Of a stretch of DNA of 64,000 bases, positions 25,101 through 36,774 are shown piece by piece. The notes below the pieces were generated by a model. The model was given only the letters and a program-made list of their open reading frames with translations. It was not told the DNA's origin and did no database searches. Location: assembly GCF_024508315.1 (NCBI RefSeq), contig NZ_CP101987.1, forward strand, positions 2,542,001-2,606,000, read 5' to 3'. The position numbers and the translations under genes are program-made. Origin of the DNA: Cellulomonas xiejunii. GTDB taxonomy: Bacteria > Actinomycetota > Actinomycetes > Actinomycetales > Cellulomonadaceae. Positions within the stretch are counted from its first letter, which is position 1. Each line of letters starts with the position of its first letter.

Positions 25101-26084
25101 ATGATCGACCGGTCGACCCACCCACCCGCTCGCTCGCCGCGTCCTGCGGCCACCGCCGGCGGGCTCGTGCTCGCCGGCACGACCGCCCTCGTCGTCGCGG
25201 CCGTCCTCGGCCTGTGGGTCGTCGACCACCTGACCGCCACGGCGCTGTGGCGCGTGGAGACCGTCGTCGCGCCTGCCGTCGTCGCCGTGGGCGCCGTGGC
25301 CGGGGCGTGGGTGGGGGTCTCGGCGCTGGTGGCCGGGACCTGCGCAGCAGTCAGGGCCGCAGGAGGTGCCTGGCGCGCGGGAGAGGTCGCCGTGCAGCGG
25401 TGGGCTCCCGGACTCGTGCGCCGAGCCCTGGCGGTCGCCGTCGCGGCCGGTGTCGGCATCACCGGGGCAGCCGGTGCGCACGCCACGGTCGAGGGGGCTC
25501 CCGCGGCCGGCTCCGTCACGGTGGACCTCGGCTGGTCCCCCACGACGGGGGACGTCGGCACCGCGACGTGGCTGCAGGACGCTGCCAGCACCTCCGCGCC
25601 CGACCCGACGCCGGCACCGACAGCCCTGCCCGAGCTCCCCGGGGTGGCTCCGCAGGCTCCCGCCGACGTCGTGAGCGACACCCCGCCGGCGGTCACCCCC
25701 ACGACCACGCCCGACGCCGGTGGAGCGCAGAGCGCGCCCGACGCCGGTGCGGCACAGGGCGCGAACGACACCACCAGCGAGCCGTCCGGCGTGCGGACCG
25801 CCCCGGTCGCCCTGCCCGTCGCCACGCCCCTGCCCCCCGCAGCGCACGCCGCGCCGCCCGCACCTGCCGCCCCCACCGCCGGCACCGTCGAGGTGCGACC
25901 CGGTGACACCCTCTGGGGTCTGGCAGCGAAGTCCCTCGGTCCGGACGCGTCCGACGCGGCCATCGCCGCCGAGTGGCCCCGCTGGTACGTCGCGAACGCG
26001 TCGACGATCGGGCCCGACCCCGACGTGCTGCGCCCCGGTCAGGTGCTGGTCGTGCCCGTCGCGACCGACGGGGGCACCCGATGA
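25101..26084 (+). CDS. LysM-domain membrane protein
   Basis: A 327-residue protein with three hydrophobic helices (about 19-41, 56-80 and 108-128), a Pro/Thr/Ala-rich linker, and a C-terminal LysM domain (about 261-322, starting VEVRPGDTLWGLA). LysM domains bind peptidoglycan, so the C-terminus is expected outside the membrane. The ribosome site GAAGGGG is 5 bases before the ATG. It overlaps the Rv3235-family gene by 4 bp, and this pair upstream of secA is a conserved actinobacterial arrangement. Confidence 0.85.
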   Translation: MIDRSTHPPARSPRPAATAGGLVLAGTTALVVAAVLGLWVVDHLTATALWRVETVVAPAVVAVGAVAGAWVGVSALVAGTCAAVRAAGGAWRAGEVAVQRWAPGLVRRALAVAVAAGVGITGAAGAHATVEGAPAAGSVTVDLGWSPTTGDVGTATWLQDAASTSAPDPTPAPTALPELPGVAPQAPADVVSDTPPAVTPTTTPDAGGAQSAPDAGAAQGANDTTSEPSGVRTAPVALPVATPLPPAAHAAPPAPAAPTAGTVEVRPGDTLWGLAAKSLGPDASDAAIAAEWPRWYVANASTIGPDPDVLRPGQVLVVPVATDGGTR

Positions 26085-26740
26085 CCACCCGCCCGCACGA
26101 CGACGTCGCCGCCTCCGCCCTCGAGGACGCCGTCGCCCTCCTGGACGCCGCAGCACCGCAGCCCTCTGCGGGGAGGACGGAGCGACGCCTGGCGTCCGTC
26201 GCCACACCGACCGCGCTCGTCACGGACGAGGCCGTCGGGCGGCGGCCCGAGCACCGCGCACGGTTGCGGCTGGTCCGGGCGCTGCCGACCGCTCCGCCGG
26301 CGGCAGCCCCGGGACCGGGCGCGCCCCCGCTCCTGCGCGAACGCGTCCGTGACCTGGAGGCGAGAGCCCGGCTACGCGTGCCGGAGTCCGAGGACGATCG
26401 CGGGGCCGCGCCCAGCACCGACGCCGGGCGGTTCGCGCACGGCGTCGGGCTCGCCTGCGTCGAGGTCGTGCTCGGGCGCCGCCCCTCCCCTCAGCTCGCG
26501 CGATGGGTGGCACCCGACGTCCTGGAGTCGCTCCAGGAGAGCGCCGACCTGATCCGGCGGGCCGGGGTCCTCACCCACTCACGGCGCCCCGCCGCGCGGC
26601 GCGTCCGGGTGTGCCCGATCGACCACCACACCGCGGAGGCGTGCCTCGTCGTGGACGACGGCGTCCGCGTCCGGGCCGTCGCGCTCAGGATCCAGGCGCA
26701 CCGCGGCGCGTGGCGTGTCACCCGGCTGGAGATCGGCTGA
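26081..26740 (+). CDS. Rv3235-family protein
   Basis: A 219-residue soluble protein. Residues 1-110 are low-complexity; the C-terminal half (about 115-219, including FAHGVGLACVEVVLGRRP and the final RAVALRIQAHRGAWRVTRLEIG region) matches what I know as the Rv3235 family, of unknown function and usually encoded next to secA. The ATG overlaps the LysM stop (ATGA). It is convergent with secA, separated by a strong hairpin. Confidence 0.82.
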   Translation: MTTRPHDDVAASALEDAVALLDAAAPQPSAGRTERRLASVATPTALVTDEAVGRRPEHRARLRLVRALPTAPPAAAPGPGAPPLLRERVRDLEARARLRVPESEDDRGAAPSTDAGRFAHGVGLACVEVVLGRRPSPQLARWVAPDVLESLQESADLIRRAGVLTHSRRPAARRVRVCPIDHHTAEACLVVDDGVRVRAVALRIQAHRGAWRVTRLEIG

Positions 26741-26770
26741 CGCACACAGAACCCGGCGACGCACGTGCAG

Positions 26771-26822
26771 GAGGTGGTGTCCCGGTCCGTCGCGGATCGC
26801 GGCGGACCGGTGACACCACCTC
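26771..26822. terminator. Bidirectional terminator between Rv3235 gene and secA
   Basis: Outer stem GAGGTGGTGTC/GACACCACCTC and inner stem CCGGTCCG/CGGACCGG with one bulged T. It lies 8 bases past the secA stop and 30 past the other stop. Confidence 0.75.
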
Positions 26823-26829
26823 GCGGAGC

Positions 26830-29634
<2,805 letters not shown>

Positions 29635-29738
29635 GCAACTCTCCCGACGTCGTTGGCGCCCGTCCGCTCACGGCATCGGGGCGTGCGTGTCGCCCGACCG
29701 CTCGGCCGGGCCCGACCATCGTAGGCGAGGCGAAGGAC

Positions 29739-31040
29739 CTACGGCGTCGCCGTTCGACCTGCGGCGGTGGCGACCTCGCGCCCGAGCGGGCCCGCGAGAC
29801 CTCCGGCCGCGTCCCGGTCGACGTGGACGTCGGACAGGCCGAGCCACCCCGCCAGGGCCCACAGCTCGGTGGCGAGCTCGTGCGCGACTTCGGCGTCCCC
29901 CGGTGCGCCTGTGGCCGGGTCACCCGCCGGACCGGGCGTGCGGTGCACCGCCGGGACCCGCAGCACGCCCGCGCGGCGGTCGGCCTTGAGGTCCACGAGG
30001 GCGACCATCCGCTCGCCGAGCAGGAACGGCAGGACGTAGTAACCCCAGACCCGCGACGCCGCCGGCACGTAGATCTCGATGCGGTACCGCAGGTCGAACA
30101 GGCTCTCCGTGCGGGTCCGCTCCCACACCACCGGGTCGAACGGGCTGAGCAGCGCCCGGCCCTGCGCCCGTCGCGGCACGCGGGCGTCGCGGTGCCGGTA
30201 GAGCGGGCCGCGCCACCCCTCGACCTCGACCGGCCGGAGCACACCCTGCGTGACGAGCTCCTCCACGACCTCACGCGTCGGCTCCACCGCCGTGCGCCAG
30301 TGGTCGGCCAGGCACCGCACGCTCGCGACGCCGTGGGCACGCGCGGCGATCTCGACCAGTCGGCGCCTGGCGGTCCGCTCGTCGAGCTGCGGCGCCGCGA
30401 GCACCTCGGGTGGCAGGACGCGCTCCGGGAGGTCGAAGCGGCGCTCGAACTGGGCGTTGCGGCCCGCCGTCGTGAGCTCTCCGACGAGGAACAGGTACTC
30501 GAGGGCGCGCTTGGCGTCGGTCGAGGACCACCCCCACGCCTCCGAGCGCCGCCCGCCGCCACCGAGGAGCTCCTGCGCCTCGCGCGCGGTGACCGGTCCC
30601 CTCTCCTCGACGATGCCGCGGACCGCGGCGACCTCCGGGGAGCGCCCCACCGGGACCCCGTTGAGCTCGTCCCCGCGCCGCTCCACCCGCGCCCGGTAGC
30701 CCGCGTGCTTGAACGCGAGGGCACGGAACGTCGACGGCGGCACGAGCGACGCCTCGTGGGCCCAGGTCTCGACCAGTCGGCGTGGCGGTCGGGCGGTCGC
30801 GCGGTCCAGCGTCGTGACGTCCCAAGCACCCACACGCGAGTAGACCGGCATGAGGTGGGCGCGCGCCAGGACGTTGACCGAGTCCACCTGCAGGAGGCCC
30901 AGCCGGTCCACGACCTGCTGCAGCTCGCGGGTGCCGCCGGGCGCCTGCCGGGTGCTGCGAGGCCGGTCGAGACCCGACGCCCGCAGGACGGTACGGCGTG
31001 CCTGCGAGCGCGTCAGCCTCTCCGGGCGGATGTCGAGCAT
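29739..31040 (-). CDS. AlkX/YcaQ-type crosslink-repair DNA glycosylase
   Basis: A 433-residue winged-helix protein of the AlkZ-like superfamily, whose members remove alkylated bases and unhook interstrand crosslinks. The catalytic motif is QVD at 51-53 (LLQVDSVN), the QxD form of the YcaQ/AlkX branch rather than the QxQ of AlkZ. The LVETWAHEASLVP block and the C-terminal RRAGVLRVPAVH region are also family-like. ATG 31040 has CAGTAT 6 bases upstream on the minus strand, suggesting a leaderless message. A 452-bp non-coding region with strong hairpins lies upstream. Confidence 0.85.
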   Translation of the reverse strand: MLDIRPERLTRSQARRTVLRASGLDRPRSTRQAPGGTRELQQVVDRLGLLQVDSVNVLARAHLMPVYSRVGAWDVTTLDRATARPPRRLVETWAHEASLVPPSTFRALAFKHAGYRARVERRGDELNGVPVGRSPEVAAVRGIVEERGPVTAREAQELLGGGGRRSEAWGWSSTDAKRALEYLFLVGELTTAGRNAQFERRFDLPERVLPPEVLAAPQLDERTARRRLVEIAARAHGVASVRCLADHWRTAVEPTREVVEELVTQGVLRPVEVEGWRGPLYRHRDARVPRRAQGRALLSPFDPVVWERTRTESLFDLRYRIEIYVPAASRVWGYYVLPFLLGERMVALVDLKADRRAGVLRVPAVHRTPGPAGDPATGAPGDAEVAHELATELWALAGWLGLSDVHVDRDAAGGLAGPLGREVATAAGRTATP

Positions 31041-31265
31041 CCCCCGATACTGCCCGCACCCTCTGACATCGCCGCACACCCGACCGCCGTCGGCGGAATC
31101 GGAGCGATAGTTTCGACCGCGAGGGCCGCTGACCGGACGGCGCGCCGTCCGCCCACGTGCCGAGACGGGCCCCCTCCACTGCTCGTCGCGACCCTCTGCG
31201 CGTCCCTGCAGGACACCGGGCCGCTCCCGCGCGGTCCGAATCTTTTCAGCGCGCGGGCGCGGTCT

Positions 31266-31324
31266 CGAAAGTTTTCCGAAAGGTTCCCGCAGCACTTGAC
31301 GCACCCGTGCCGCGCGGCGAACGT
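31266..31324 (+). promoter_or_regulatory. Orphan promoter with tandem operator-like repeats
   Basis: CGAAAGTTTTC (31266-31276) is followed immediately by CGAAAGGTTCC (31277-31287), one helical turn apart; the first contains the palindrome GAAA-GT-TTTC, the kind of site used by LacI-type sugar regulators in actinobacteria. A good -35 TTGACG is at 31296-31301 and a poor -10 GAACGT at 31319-31324 (17-base spacer). No gene follows. Confidence 0.4.
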
Positions 31325-31374
31325 CGTGTCTCGCGACCGCTGGACGCTCGGCACGCCGGCGGTCACGACCAGCT

Positions 31375-31410
31375 CCCGGTGCCGGACGGACCGCGCCGTC
31401 CGGCACCGGG
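31375..31410 (+). other. Strong hairpin, possible end of a small RNA
   Basis: Perfect 15-bp stem CCCGGTGCCGGACGG/CCGTCCGGCACCGGG with a six-base loop. It lies about 45 bases after the predicted start of the orphan promoter and 80 bases from the hpf stop. No T run follows. Confidence 0.5.
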
Positions 31411-31447
31411 GCCTCACCGGCGGGGCAGGAGGCACCTGTCCGCACGC

Positions 31448-31485
31448 AACGGGGGCGGCGGGCCCGTCGGCCCGCCGCCCCCGTT
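31448..31485 (-). terminator. Terminator hairpin after hpf
   Basis: Perfect 16-bp GC-rich stem AACGGGGGCGGCGGGC with a six-base loop, starting 8 bases past the hpf stop. Confidence 0.7.
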
Positions 31486-31492
31486 CCCAGCC

Positions 31493-32128
31493 TCAGCTGA
31501 CGGCGCGGTTCGTTCCGCCGGTCACGACCGGCGCGTCGAGCTTGATGACGCCGTAGCTCCAGCCGCGGCGGCGGTAGGCGACCGCGGGCTGCGCGGTCTC
31601 CGCGTCCACGAACAGGAAGAAGTCGTGGCCGACGAGCTCCATCTCGTACAGCGCGTCGTCCACCGTCATCGGCTCCGCGCGGTGCACCTTCTCGCGGATG
31701 AGGACCGGGGAGTCGCCCAGGACGGTCTCCGTCACACCGTCCTCGCCGGGCTCGGGCTCCGACGGAGCCGGCGGCTCGGCCGCCGGCGGGCGCACGTCCA
31801 CGGGCGTCAGCGGAGTGTGGTTGCGGTGGTCCTTGCGCCGGTCGCGCGCACGGCGTAGACGCTCGAGCAGACGGCCGAGGGCCACGTCCAGGGCTGCGTA
31901 GGCGTCGTCAGCGCACGCCTCCGCCCGGATGACGGGTCCCTTGTCGACCACCGTCAGCTCGACCCTCTCGCTGATCCCCGCCTGGCGCGGGTTCGATTCG
32001 TGCGAGACGAGGACGTCAACGCGCTGTGCGCGTGGGGCCAGCTGCTCGATCTTCGCGAGCTTGCTCTCGAGGTGAGCGCGATACCGCGGGGACACCTCGG
32101 TGTGCCGGCCTGCAACCACGATCTCCAT
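31493..32128 (-). CDS. hpf: Long-form ribosome hibernation promoting factor
   Basis: A 211-residue protein that binds the 30S decoding region and dimerises ribosomes to 100S particles in slow growth. The N-terminal S30AE domain is at about 1-100, a Pro/Glu linker at 105-145, and the C-terminal dimerisation domain at about 150-205 (LIREKVHRAEPMTVDDALYEM, then GHDFFLFVDAET), so it is the long form. ATG 32128 has a perfect AGGAGG ribosome site. The leader also holds a second consensus ribosome site at 32215-32223 not attached to a credible gene. Confidence 0.95.
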   Translation of the reverse strand: MEIVVAGRHTEVSPRYRAHLESKLAKIEQLAPRAQRVDVLVSHESNPRQAGISERVELTVVDKGPVIRAEACADDAYAALDVALGRLLERLRRARDRRKDHRNHTPLTPVDVRPPAAEPPAPSEPEPGEDGVTETVLGDSPVLIREKVHRAEPMTVDDALYEMELVGHDFFLFVDAETAQPAVAYRRRGWSYGVIKLDAPVVTGGTNRAVS

Positions 32129-32281
32129 GTGGGCCTCCTGGGAGGTCAGGGGCGAGCGGAGCCCGCCCGGACGAAACGTGCGTCTGCGGCCCCACGACGG
32201 GGGCGAGCGGCATCACCTCCTCGGCCGCTCGTCACCCGCTCGACTGCTGCAGGAGACCTTCGCGGCGTCCTGGCCATGATC

Positions 32282-33289
32282 TCACGCCCGGTGGTGTCCG
32301 GGGGCACGCGCGCCACGGCGCTGCTCCGGACGGGCGACCCCCGGCAGCGGCGCGCCCGAGGGCGACGGGGTGGCGGCGAGCGCCACCGCGCCCAGGACGA
32401 CCGCGCCCGCGGCGAGCAGCGCCGCGTGGCAGGCCGCGAGCGTCGCGCCCGTGGTCAGCACGTCGTCGGCGAGGACCACGCACCGCCCGTGGAGGTCCGC
32501 TCCCCGGCGCGCCCGGACCCTGCCCACGAGCGCCGCACCCCGCGCCCGGGCGGTCAGCCCGGCCAGGTCGGGGCCGGCCGACCTGCGCAGCACGCGGGCA
32601 CGGGCAGCCGGGACGCCGCCGTCCCGCAGCCCGGCGGCCGCCGCAGCGGCCAGCACGTCGGTGGGCGCGCGACCCCGGCGACGACGTGCGAGCGCCGTCG
32701 AGGGCACCGGGACCACGAGGACGGGCGGGGCACCCGGGTGTCCGCGGGAGCCTGCGTGCAGGTAGGCGGCCACCGCGGCACCCGCGCGGCGGGCCGCCGC
32801 CCCGAACGGACGGTCGAGATCGGTCCGCCCTCCGTCCTTCCACGCGGAGACGGCGTGGCGCACGGCTCCGGCGTACACGGCCGGCGCCCACACCGGCAGC
32901 AGCGTGCGGCCGTCCAGGAGGTCCAGCCGCCCGGCGTCGTGGTCGCGGCGGACCGGGACGCCGTGCAGCGTGACGGCGCACGACGCGCACCACGCGGCGT
33001 CGGGCCGTCCGCAGCCTCCGCACGCCACCGGCACGAGGAGGCCGACGAGGTCGTGCCACGCGGCGACGACGAGATCGAGAGCGCGTGCGGCGACGAGCAG
33101 CGAGCCTCCGGGGACCGGTCGAGTCGTGACGGAGGTGGGCGCGGGGCGTCGTCGGGCGGGCGGCACACGGGCAGCCTGGTTCCCCGGCCGGGTCCCGTGC
33201 GGTCCCGCACGGACCTCGGTGGACGCGGCCTCTCCCGTGCGCCCCTGTGGTCGGCTCGGCGGTGCGTGCGCCCGCCACGACGCCGTCAC
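32282..33289 (-). CDS. comF: ComF-family phosphoribosyltransferase-like protein
   Basis: A ComF protein, in other bacteria needed for natural DNA uptake. A zinc-ribbon-like cluster CGGCGRPDAAWCASC is followed by a PRTase domain whose PRPP loop is VLADDVLTTGATLAAC near residues 275-290. The start is uncertain: GTG 33289 overlaps the lpqB stop (GTGA) and gives 335 residues, but the first 40 residues are low-complexity; GTG 33166 would give 294 residues. It is the last gene of the mtrA-mtrB-lpqB-comF operon. Confidence 0.82.
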   Translation of the reverse strand: MTASWRAHAPPSRPQGRTGEAASTEVRAGPHGTRPGNQAARVPPARRRPAPTSVTTRPVPGGSLLVAARALDLVVAAWHDLVGLLVPVACGGCGRPDAAWCASCAVTLHGVPVRRDHDAGRLDLLDGRTLLPVWAPAVYAGAVRHAVSAWKDGGRTDLDRPFGAAARRAGAAVAAYLHAGSRGHPGAPPVLVVPVPSTALARRRRGRAPTDVLAAAAAAGLRDGGVPAARARVLRRSAGPDLAGLTARARGAALVGRVRARRGADLHGRCVVLADDVLTTGATLAACHAALLAAGAVVLGAVALAATPSPSGAPLPGVARPEQRRGARAPGHHRA

Positions 33290-34974
33290 CCGGGGAAGGC
33301 GGCCCCCGCGACCTCGAGCGCGCCGGTGACGCCGGGCACGGGCACCCACGTGCCGCCCTCGTGACGCCGCAGGTCGCCGTCTGCGGTGACGACGTAGAGC
33401 GAGCGGGTCCCCCGGTCGGCGGCCAGCTCGACCGCGTCCGCGACCGCCGCCAGCGGCGTGCTGCCACCCGCGACGGGGACGAGGTAGGGCGTGGCGCCGG
33501 CGTCACCGTCGGCCAGCACGCCGAGCGTGACGTCGTCGACCCACACGATCGACGCGCCGGCGACCGGCGTGAGGGACGCGCCCGCGCCCACACCGGGCCC
33601 GACCAGCAACGGGACGTTGCCGCCGTCCCGCACGACACCGGCCACCTCCAGCGTCACGCCGTCGGGGCCGCGGGACACGACCGCCACGCGCGTGCCGTCC
33701 CGCGACACCCGGACCGCCTGCACGGTCCGTCCGGCCAGCCAGTCCGCGGTCACCTCGACCGACATGCCGTCGAGCCGCACCGCGTTCAGGTGCCCACCTC
33801 CCGAACCGCTCGCGGTCCACACCCACGCGAAGCGGTCCACGGACGGGGCCACCAGGTCGGGACCGGTCAGCAGCGTCCGCTGCGCGGTGCCGTCGACGGG
33901 CACCGCGACCAGCGTCGAGGGGTCGGCGAGCGCGACGCGCACGGAGCCGTCCGCGGACCGCGCCGCGCCCGACGGACGTGCACCCTGCACCGGGAGCACG
34001 TCGGCCACCGCCACGGGCGCCGCACCGACCAGTCGCAGCGCCTGACCGTCGACGAGGATCTCCAGCTCACCGGGGTCCGGGCTGGGCAACCGGTCGGGCG
34101 TGCCCTCGAGCGGGGGCCCACCGGCCCCGGCCCGCACGACGAGGGTCGTCACCCCGAGCGGACGCAGCGACGCCTCGAGCTGCGCGAGCAGGAGCCCGCG
34201 GTCCGCCTCCTGCACGGCCCGCGCCGGCTCGAGCGTCATCTCGGCCACGCCCCCGCTCTCGAAGGAGACCGCCTCGGGCTTGAGCTCGGTCCCCGGGGGG
34301 AACGCCGACGTCACCGAGTCCTGGAGCCAGGTCGAGGGTCCGGCGAGCAGCGCGCGCACCACGGCCGTCGGCACGCTGCGGTCACGGAAGTACCGGACCT
34401 CGGGCACGAGCATCTTCTTGTCGGGAGTCAGGAAGTACAGCGACGTCTCCCGGAACTGCTGCTTGAACCGCCGCGAGTTGACGACGAGGACGTCCGGGGC
34501 GTGCGAGATGCGCCAGGCGCCACGTGCGTCCTGCACCAGCTCGTAGCGCAGCGTCTCCAGCGCGTCCGCCGGCACCTCCACGTAGCGTCCGTCGGCGTCG
34601 ACCTTGGCCTTCACCGTGAGGGACACCGTGACCTGGGCGTCCCCCGTCTGCTCGACCTGCGTCGCGCTGGCGACGATCGTGTCGGCTCCCGGGTCCCACT
34701 CCGTGCGCTCGTCCGCCGCGAGGAACTCACGCGTCACGTCGAAGTCGCCGGTGGCCTCGGCGTCGGACGCGAGCAGGAAGCCCTCGACGATGCGGGCGGG
34801 ATCGGCGTCGGACTGAGGACCCTGGGCCAGGACGTCCACCCGGTCCAGCTCGCGCACCTCCTCACCGCGGCCCACCGTCACGGGGCCTCCGGTGGGGATC
34901 GCGACGCACGCCGTCAGCGCGAAGGCCACCGAGGCGACGCAGACGACGGCTCGCGCCCGGACCGCGCGCGTCAC
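33286..34974 (-). CDS. lpqB: Lipoprotein LpqB, MtrB accessory factor
   Basis: A 562-residue lipoprotein with lipobox LTAC (Cys23), a GerMN domain at about 200-300 and a C-terminal beta-propeller-like domain of short repeats. In mycobacteria LpqB interacts with the sensor MtrB and modulates MtrA phosphorylation. The GTG start overlaps mtrB's stop (GTGA), so sensor and lipoprotein are translationally coupled. The order mtrA, mtrB, lpqB is conserved. Confidence 0.93.
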   Translation of the reverse strand: MTRAVRARAVVCVASVAFALTACVAIPTGGPVTVGRGEEVRELDRVDVLAQGPQSDADPARIVEGFLLASDAEATGDFDVTREFLAADERTEWDPGADTIVASATQVEQTGDAQVTVSLTVKAKVDADGRYVEVPADALETLRYELVQDARGAWRISHAPDVLVVNSRRFKQQFRETSLYFLTPDKKMLVPEVRYFRDRSVPTAVVRALLAGPSTWLQDSVTSAFPPGTELKPEAVSFESGGVAEMTLEPARAVQEADRGLLLAQLEASLRPLGVTTLVVRAGAGGPPLEGTPDRLPSPDPGELEILVDGQALRLVGAAPVAVADVLPVQGARPSGAARSADGSVRVALADPSTLVAVPVDGTAQRTLLTGPDLVAPSVDRFAWVWTASGSGGGHLNAVRLDGMSVEVTADWLAGRTVQAVRVSRDGTRVAVVSRGPDGVTLEVAGVVRDGGNVPLLVGPGVGAGASLTPVAGASIVWVDDVTLGVLADGDAGATPYLVPVAGGSTPLAAVADAVELAADRGTRSLYVVTADGDLRRHEGGTWVPVPGVTGALEVAGAAFPG

Positions 34975-36734
34975 GACCGCCTCCGGGCGGCGCCGGCGGT
35001 CGGTGCGGCGTCGTCGGTGCGGACGTCGGTCCGGACCGGGTCGGTCGGGTTGCTCACGATCGCGATCTCCCCCGTCATCGGCGGCAGGTCCGGCAGCGCC
35101 GCGGGGTCGGTGTTGCGGAGCGGTCCGGTCTCCGCGACGGACGGCTCGTCATCGGCGGGCGCGAGCGGCAGCGGAGACCCGTCCAGCCGGATGCCCGCGC
35201 GCCGCGGCAGCGTGAGCCGGAAGCACGCGCCACGGCCCGGCCGACCCCACGCCTCGAGCGTGCCCCCGTGCAGGTGCGCGTCCTCGAGCGAGATGGCCAG
35301 ACCCAGTCCCGTGCCCCCGGTGGTGCGTGCCCGCGCCGGGTCGGCGCGCCAGAAGCGGTCGAAGACGTGCAGCGCCTCGTCCTGCGTCATGCCGACGCCG
35401 TGGTCGCGCACCGTCACGGCGACGGCGGTCGCGTCGACCCCGACGGTGACCTCCACGGCCGACCCGTCGGCGTGCTCGATGCCGTTCACCAGCAGGTTGC
35501 GCAGGATCCGCTCGACGCGTCGCGGGTCCACGTCGGCGTCCGCACGGACGTCGGGGAGGTCGACGTGCAGCCACGAGCCCCGCCGCTCCGCGAGCGGCGT
35601 CGCGTTGTCGACGGCCTGCAGCACGATGCCGCGCAGGTCACGACGCTCCGCGTCGAGGACCGCGGCACCCGCGTCGAACCTGCTGATCTCGAGGAGGTCC
35701 GCCAGCAGGTCCTCGAACCGGTCGAGCTGCGTGGCCAACAGCTCCGCCGAGCGCTTGATCGAGGGGTCGAAGTCCTCCCGTGCGCCGTGGATGACCTCTC
35801 CCGCCATGCGGATGGTCGTCAGGGGCGTCCTCAGCTCGTGGGACACGTCGGAGACGAACCGGCGCTGCAGCATCGAGAGCTCCTCCATGCGGTGGATCTG
35901 GTCCTGCAGGCTCTCGGCCATCTCGTTGAACGTGCGGGCGAGCGTCGCCATCTCGTCCTCGCCCCGCACGGCCATGCGCTCGGAGAGGTGACCGTCCGCC
36001 AGGCGCTCGGCGACGTGCGCCGCACGGCGCACCGGGTGGACCGTGCGTCGGGTGACGAGCCAGGTCATCCCCGCGAGCAGCCCCACGACCGCGACCGCCG
36101 CGACCGCCAGCGTCCGCAGCAGGAAGTCCAGCCGGTCCTGCTCCGCCTGCAGGCTGTAGAGGAAGAACATCTGGTAGGTCCCGGCCATGGGCACGTCGAC
36201 GTTCTGCCCCACGACGATCCCGGGCTCCACCTGACCGCCGCCCACGGGGATGGCGACCGACTGCCAGTGCTGGCGGTCGTCCACGACGGCCTGCTTGAGC
36301 TCACGGCTCACGAGCTCCACGAGCGAGCGGTCGGTGGCCGTCGCCCCCACGCCGACGCCCGTCTGCCCCGGGGCGCGCAGCAGGAACACGTCGCGCTCCC
36401 CCGAGCCGCCGTTGCGCTGCGCGGTCGTCACGTCCTCGAGCAGCAGCGCCACCCCCGTGAACGTGTCCGCCGCGGACGCCGAGAGGAACTCCTGCGCCTG
36501 CTGCGTGCTGCGCGTGGCCTCGGACAGCAGCTGCTCCCGCCGCTGGTCGAAGAGTCCGTCGCTGGTGAGCTCGCCGACGTACATCCCGATGGCCGCGAGC
36601 GCGACGAGGCCGATGGTCAGGGTCGAGGCGAGCACGCGCAGCTGCAGCGAGGACCGCCACCGTCGGGCCAGCGCGCGTGCCGGCCGGCGCGCCCGCGCGC
36701 GTCCCAGCCGCCCCCACGCCGTCAGCCGGGGCAC
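34971..36734 (-). CDS. mtrB: Two-component sensor histidine kinase MtrB
   Basis: A 587-residue membrane kinase: transmembrane helices at about 32-54 and 212-233 flank an extracytoplasmic sensor domain, followed by a HAMP domain (about 234-285), the dimerisation/phosphorylation helix with His299 in VSHELRTPL, and a HATPase domain with RDHGVGM and GGTGLGLAI boxes near 440-480. The C-terminal 60 residues are a charged low-complexity tail. It phosphorylates MtrA, which controls cell-wall and division genes in related organisms. GTG 36734 is 40 bases after the mtrA stop. Confidence 0.95.
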   Translation of the reverse strand: MPRLTAWGRLGRARARRPARALARRWRSSLQLRVLASTLTIGLVALAAIGMYVGELTSDGLFDQRREQLLSEATRSTQQAQEFLSASAADTFTGVALLLEDVTTAQRNGGSGERDVFLLRAPGQTGVGVGATATDRSLVELVSRELKQAVVDDRQHWQSVAIPVGGGQVEPGIVVGQNVDVPMAGTYQMFFLYSLQAEQDRLDFLLRTLAVAAVAVVGLLAGMTWLVTRRTVHPVRRAAHVAERLADGHLSERMAVRGEDEMATLARTFNEMAESLQDQIHRMEELSMLQRRFVSDVSHELRTPLTTIRMAGEVIHGAREDFDPSIKRSAELLATQLDRFEDLLADLLEISRFDAGAAVLDAERRDLRGIVLQAVDNATPLAERRGSWLHVDLPDVRADADVDPRRVERILRNLLVNGIEHADGSAVEVTVGVDATAVAVTVRDHGVGMTQDEALHVFDRFWRADPARARTTGGTGLGLAISLEDAHLHGGTLEAWGRPGRGACFRLTLPRRAGIRLDGSPLPLAPADDEPSVAETGPLRNTDPAALPDLPPMTGEIAIVSNPTDPVRTDVRTDDAAPTAGAARRRS

Positions 36735-36774
36735 GTCGTGCCCCGCTCGCGCGCGGGCGCCCGGCGCACTGTCG

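Larger units (their letters stand above)
31041..31492. other. 452-bp non-coding region with operator-like repeats and two hairpins
   Basis: No credible ORF on either strand. From left to right it holds a 16-bp palindrome GGACGGCGCGCCGTCC (31135-31150), an 11-bp direct repeat with a -35-like box (31266-31301), a 15-bp-stem hairpin (31375-31410), and the hairpin that should terminate hpf (31448-31485). The A/T-richer patch at 31235-31290 stands out against neighbouring DNA. It may encode a small RNA or be what is left of a lost promoter-gene unit. Confidence 0.6.

Noticed and set aside
29668..29738. Promoter of secA with a full -35
   Set aside because: Only a -10-like TACGAT is seen; no -35 at the right distance, so it is noted in the gene entry only.
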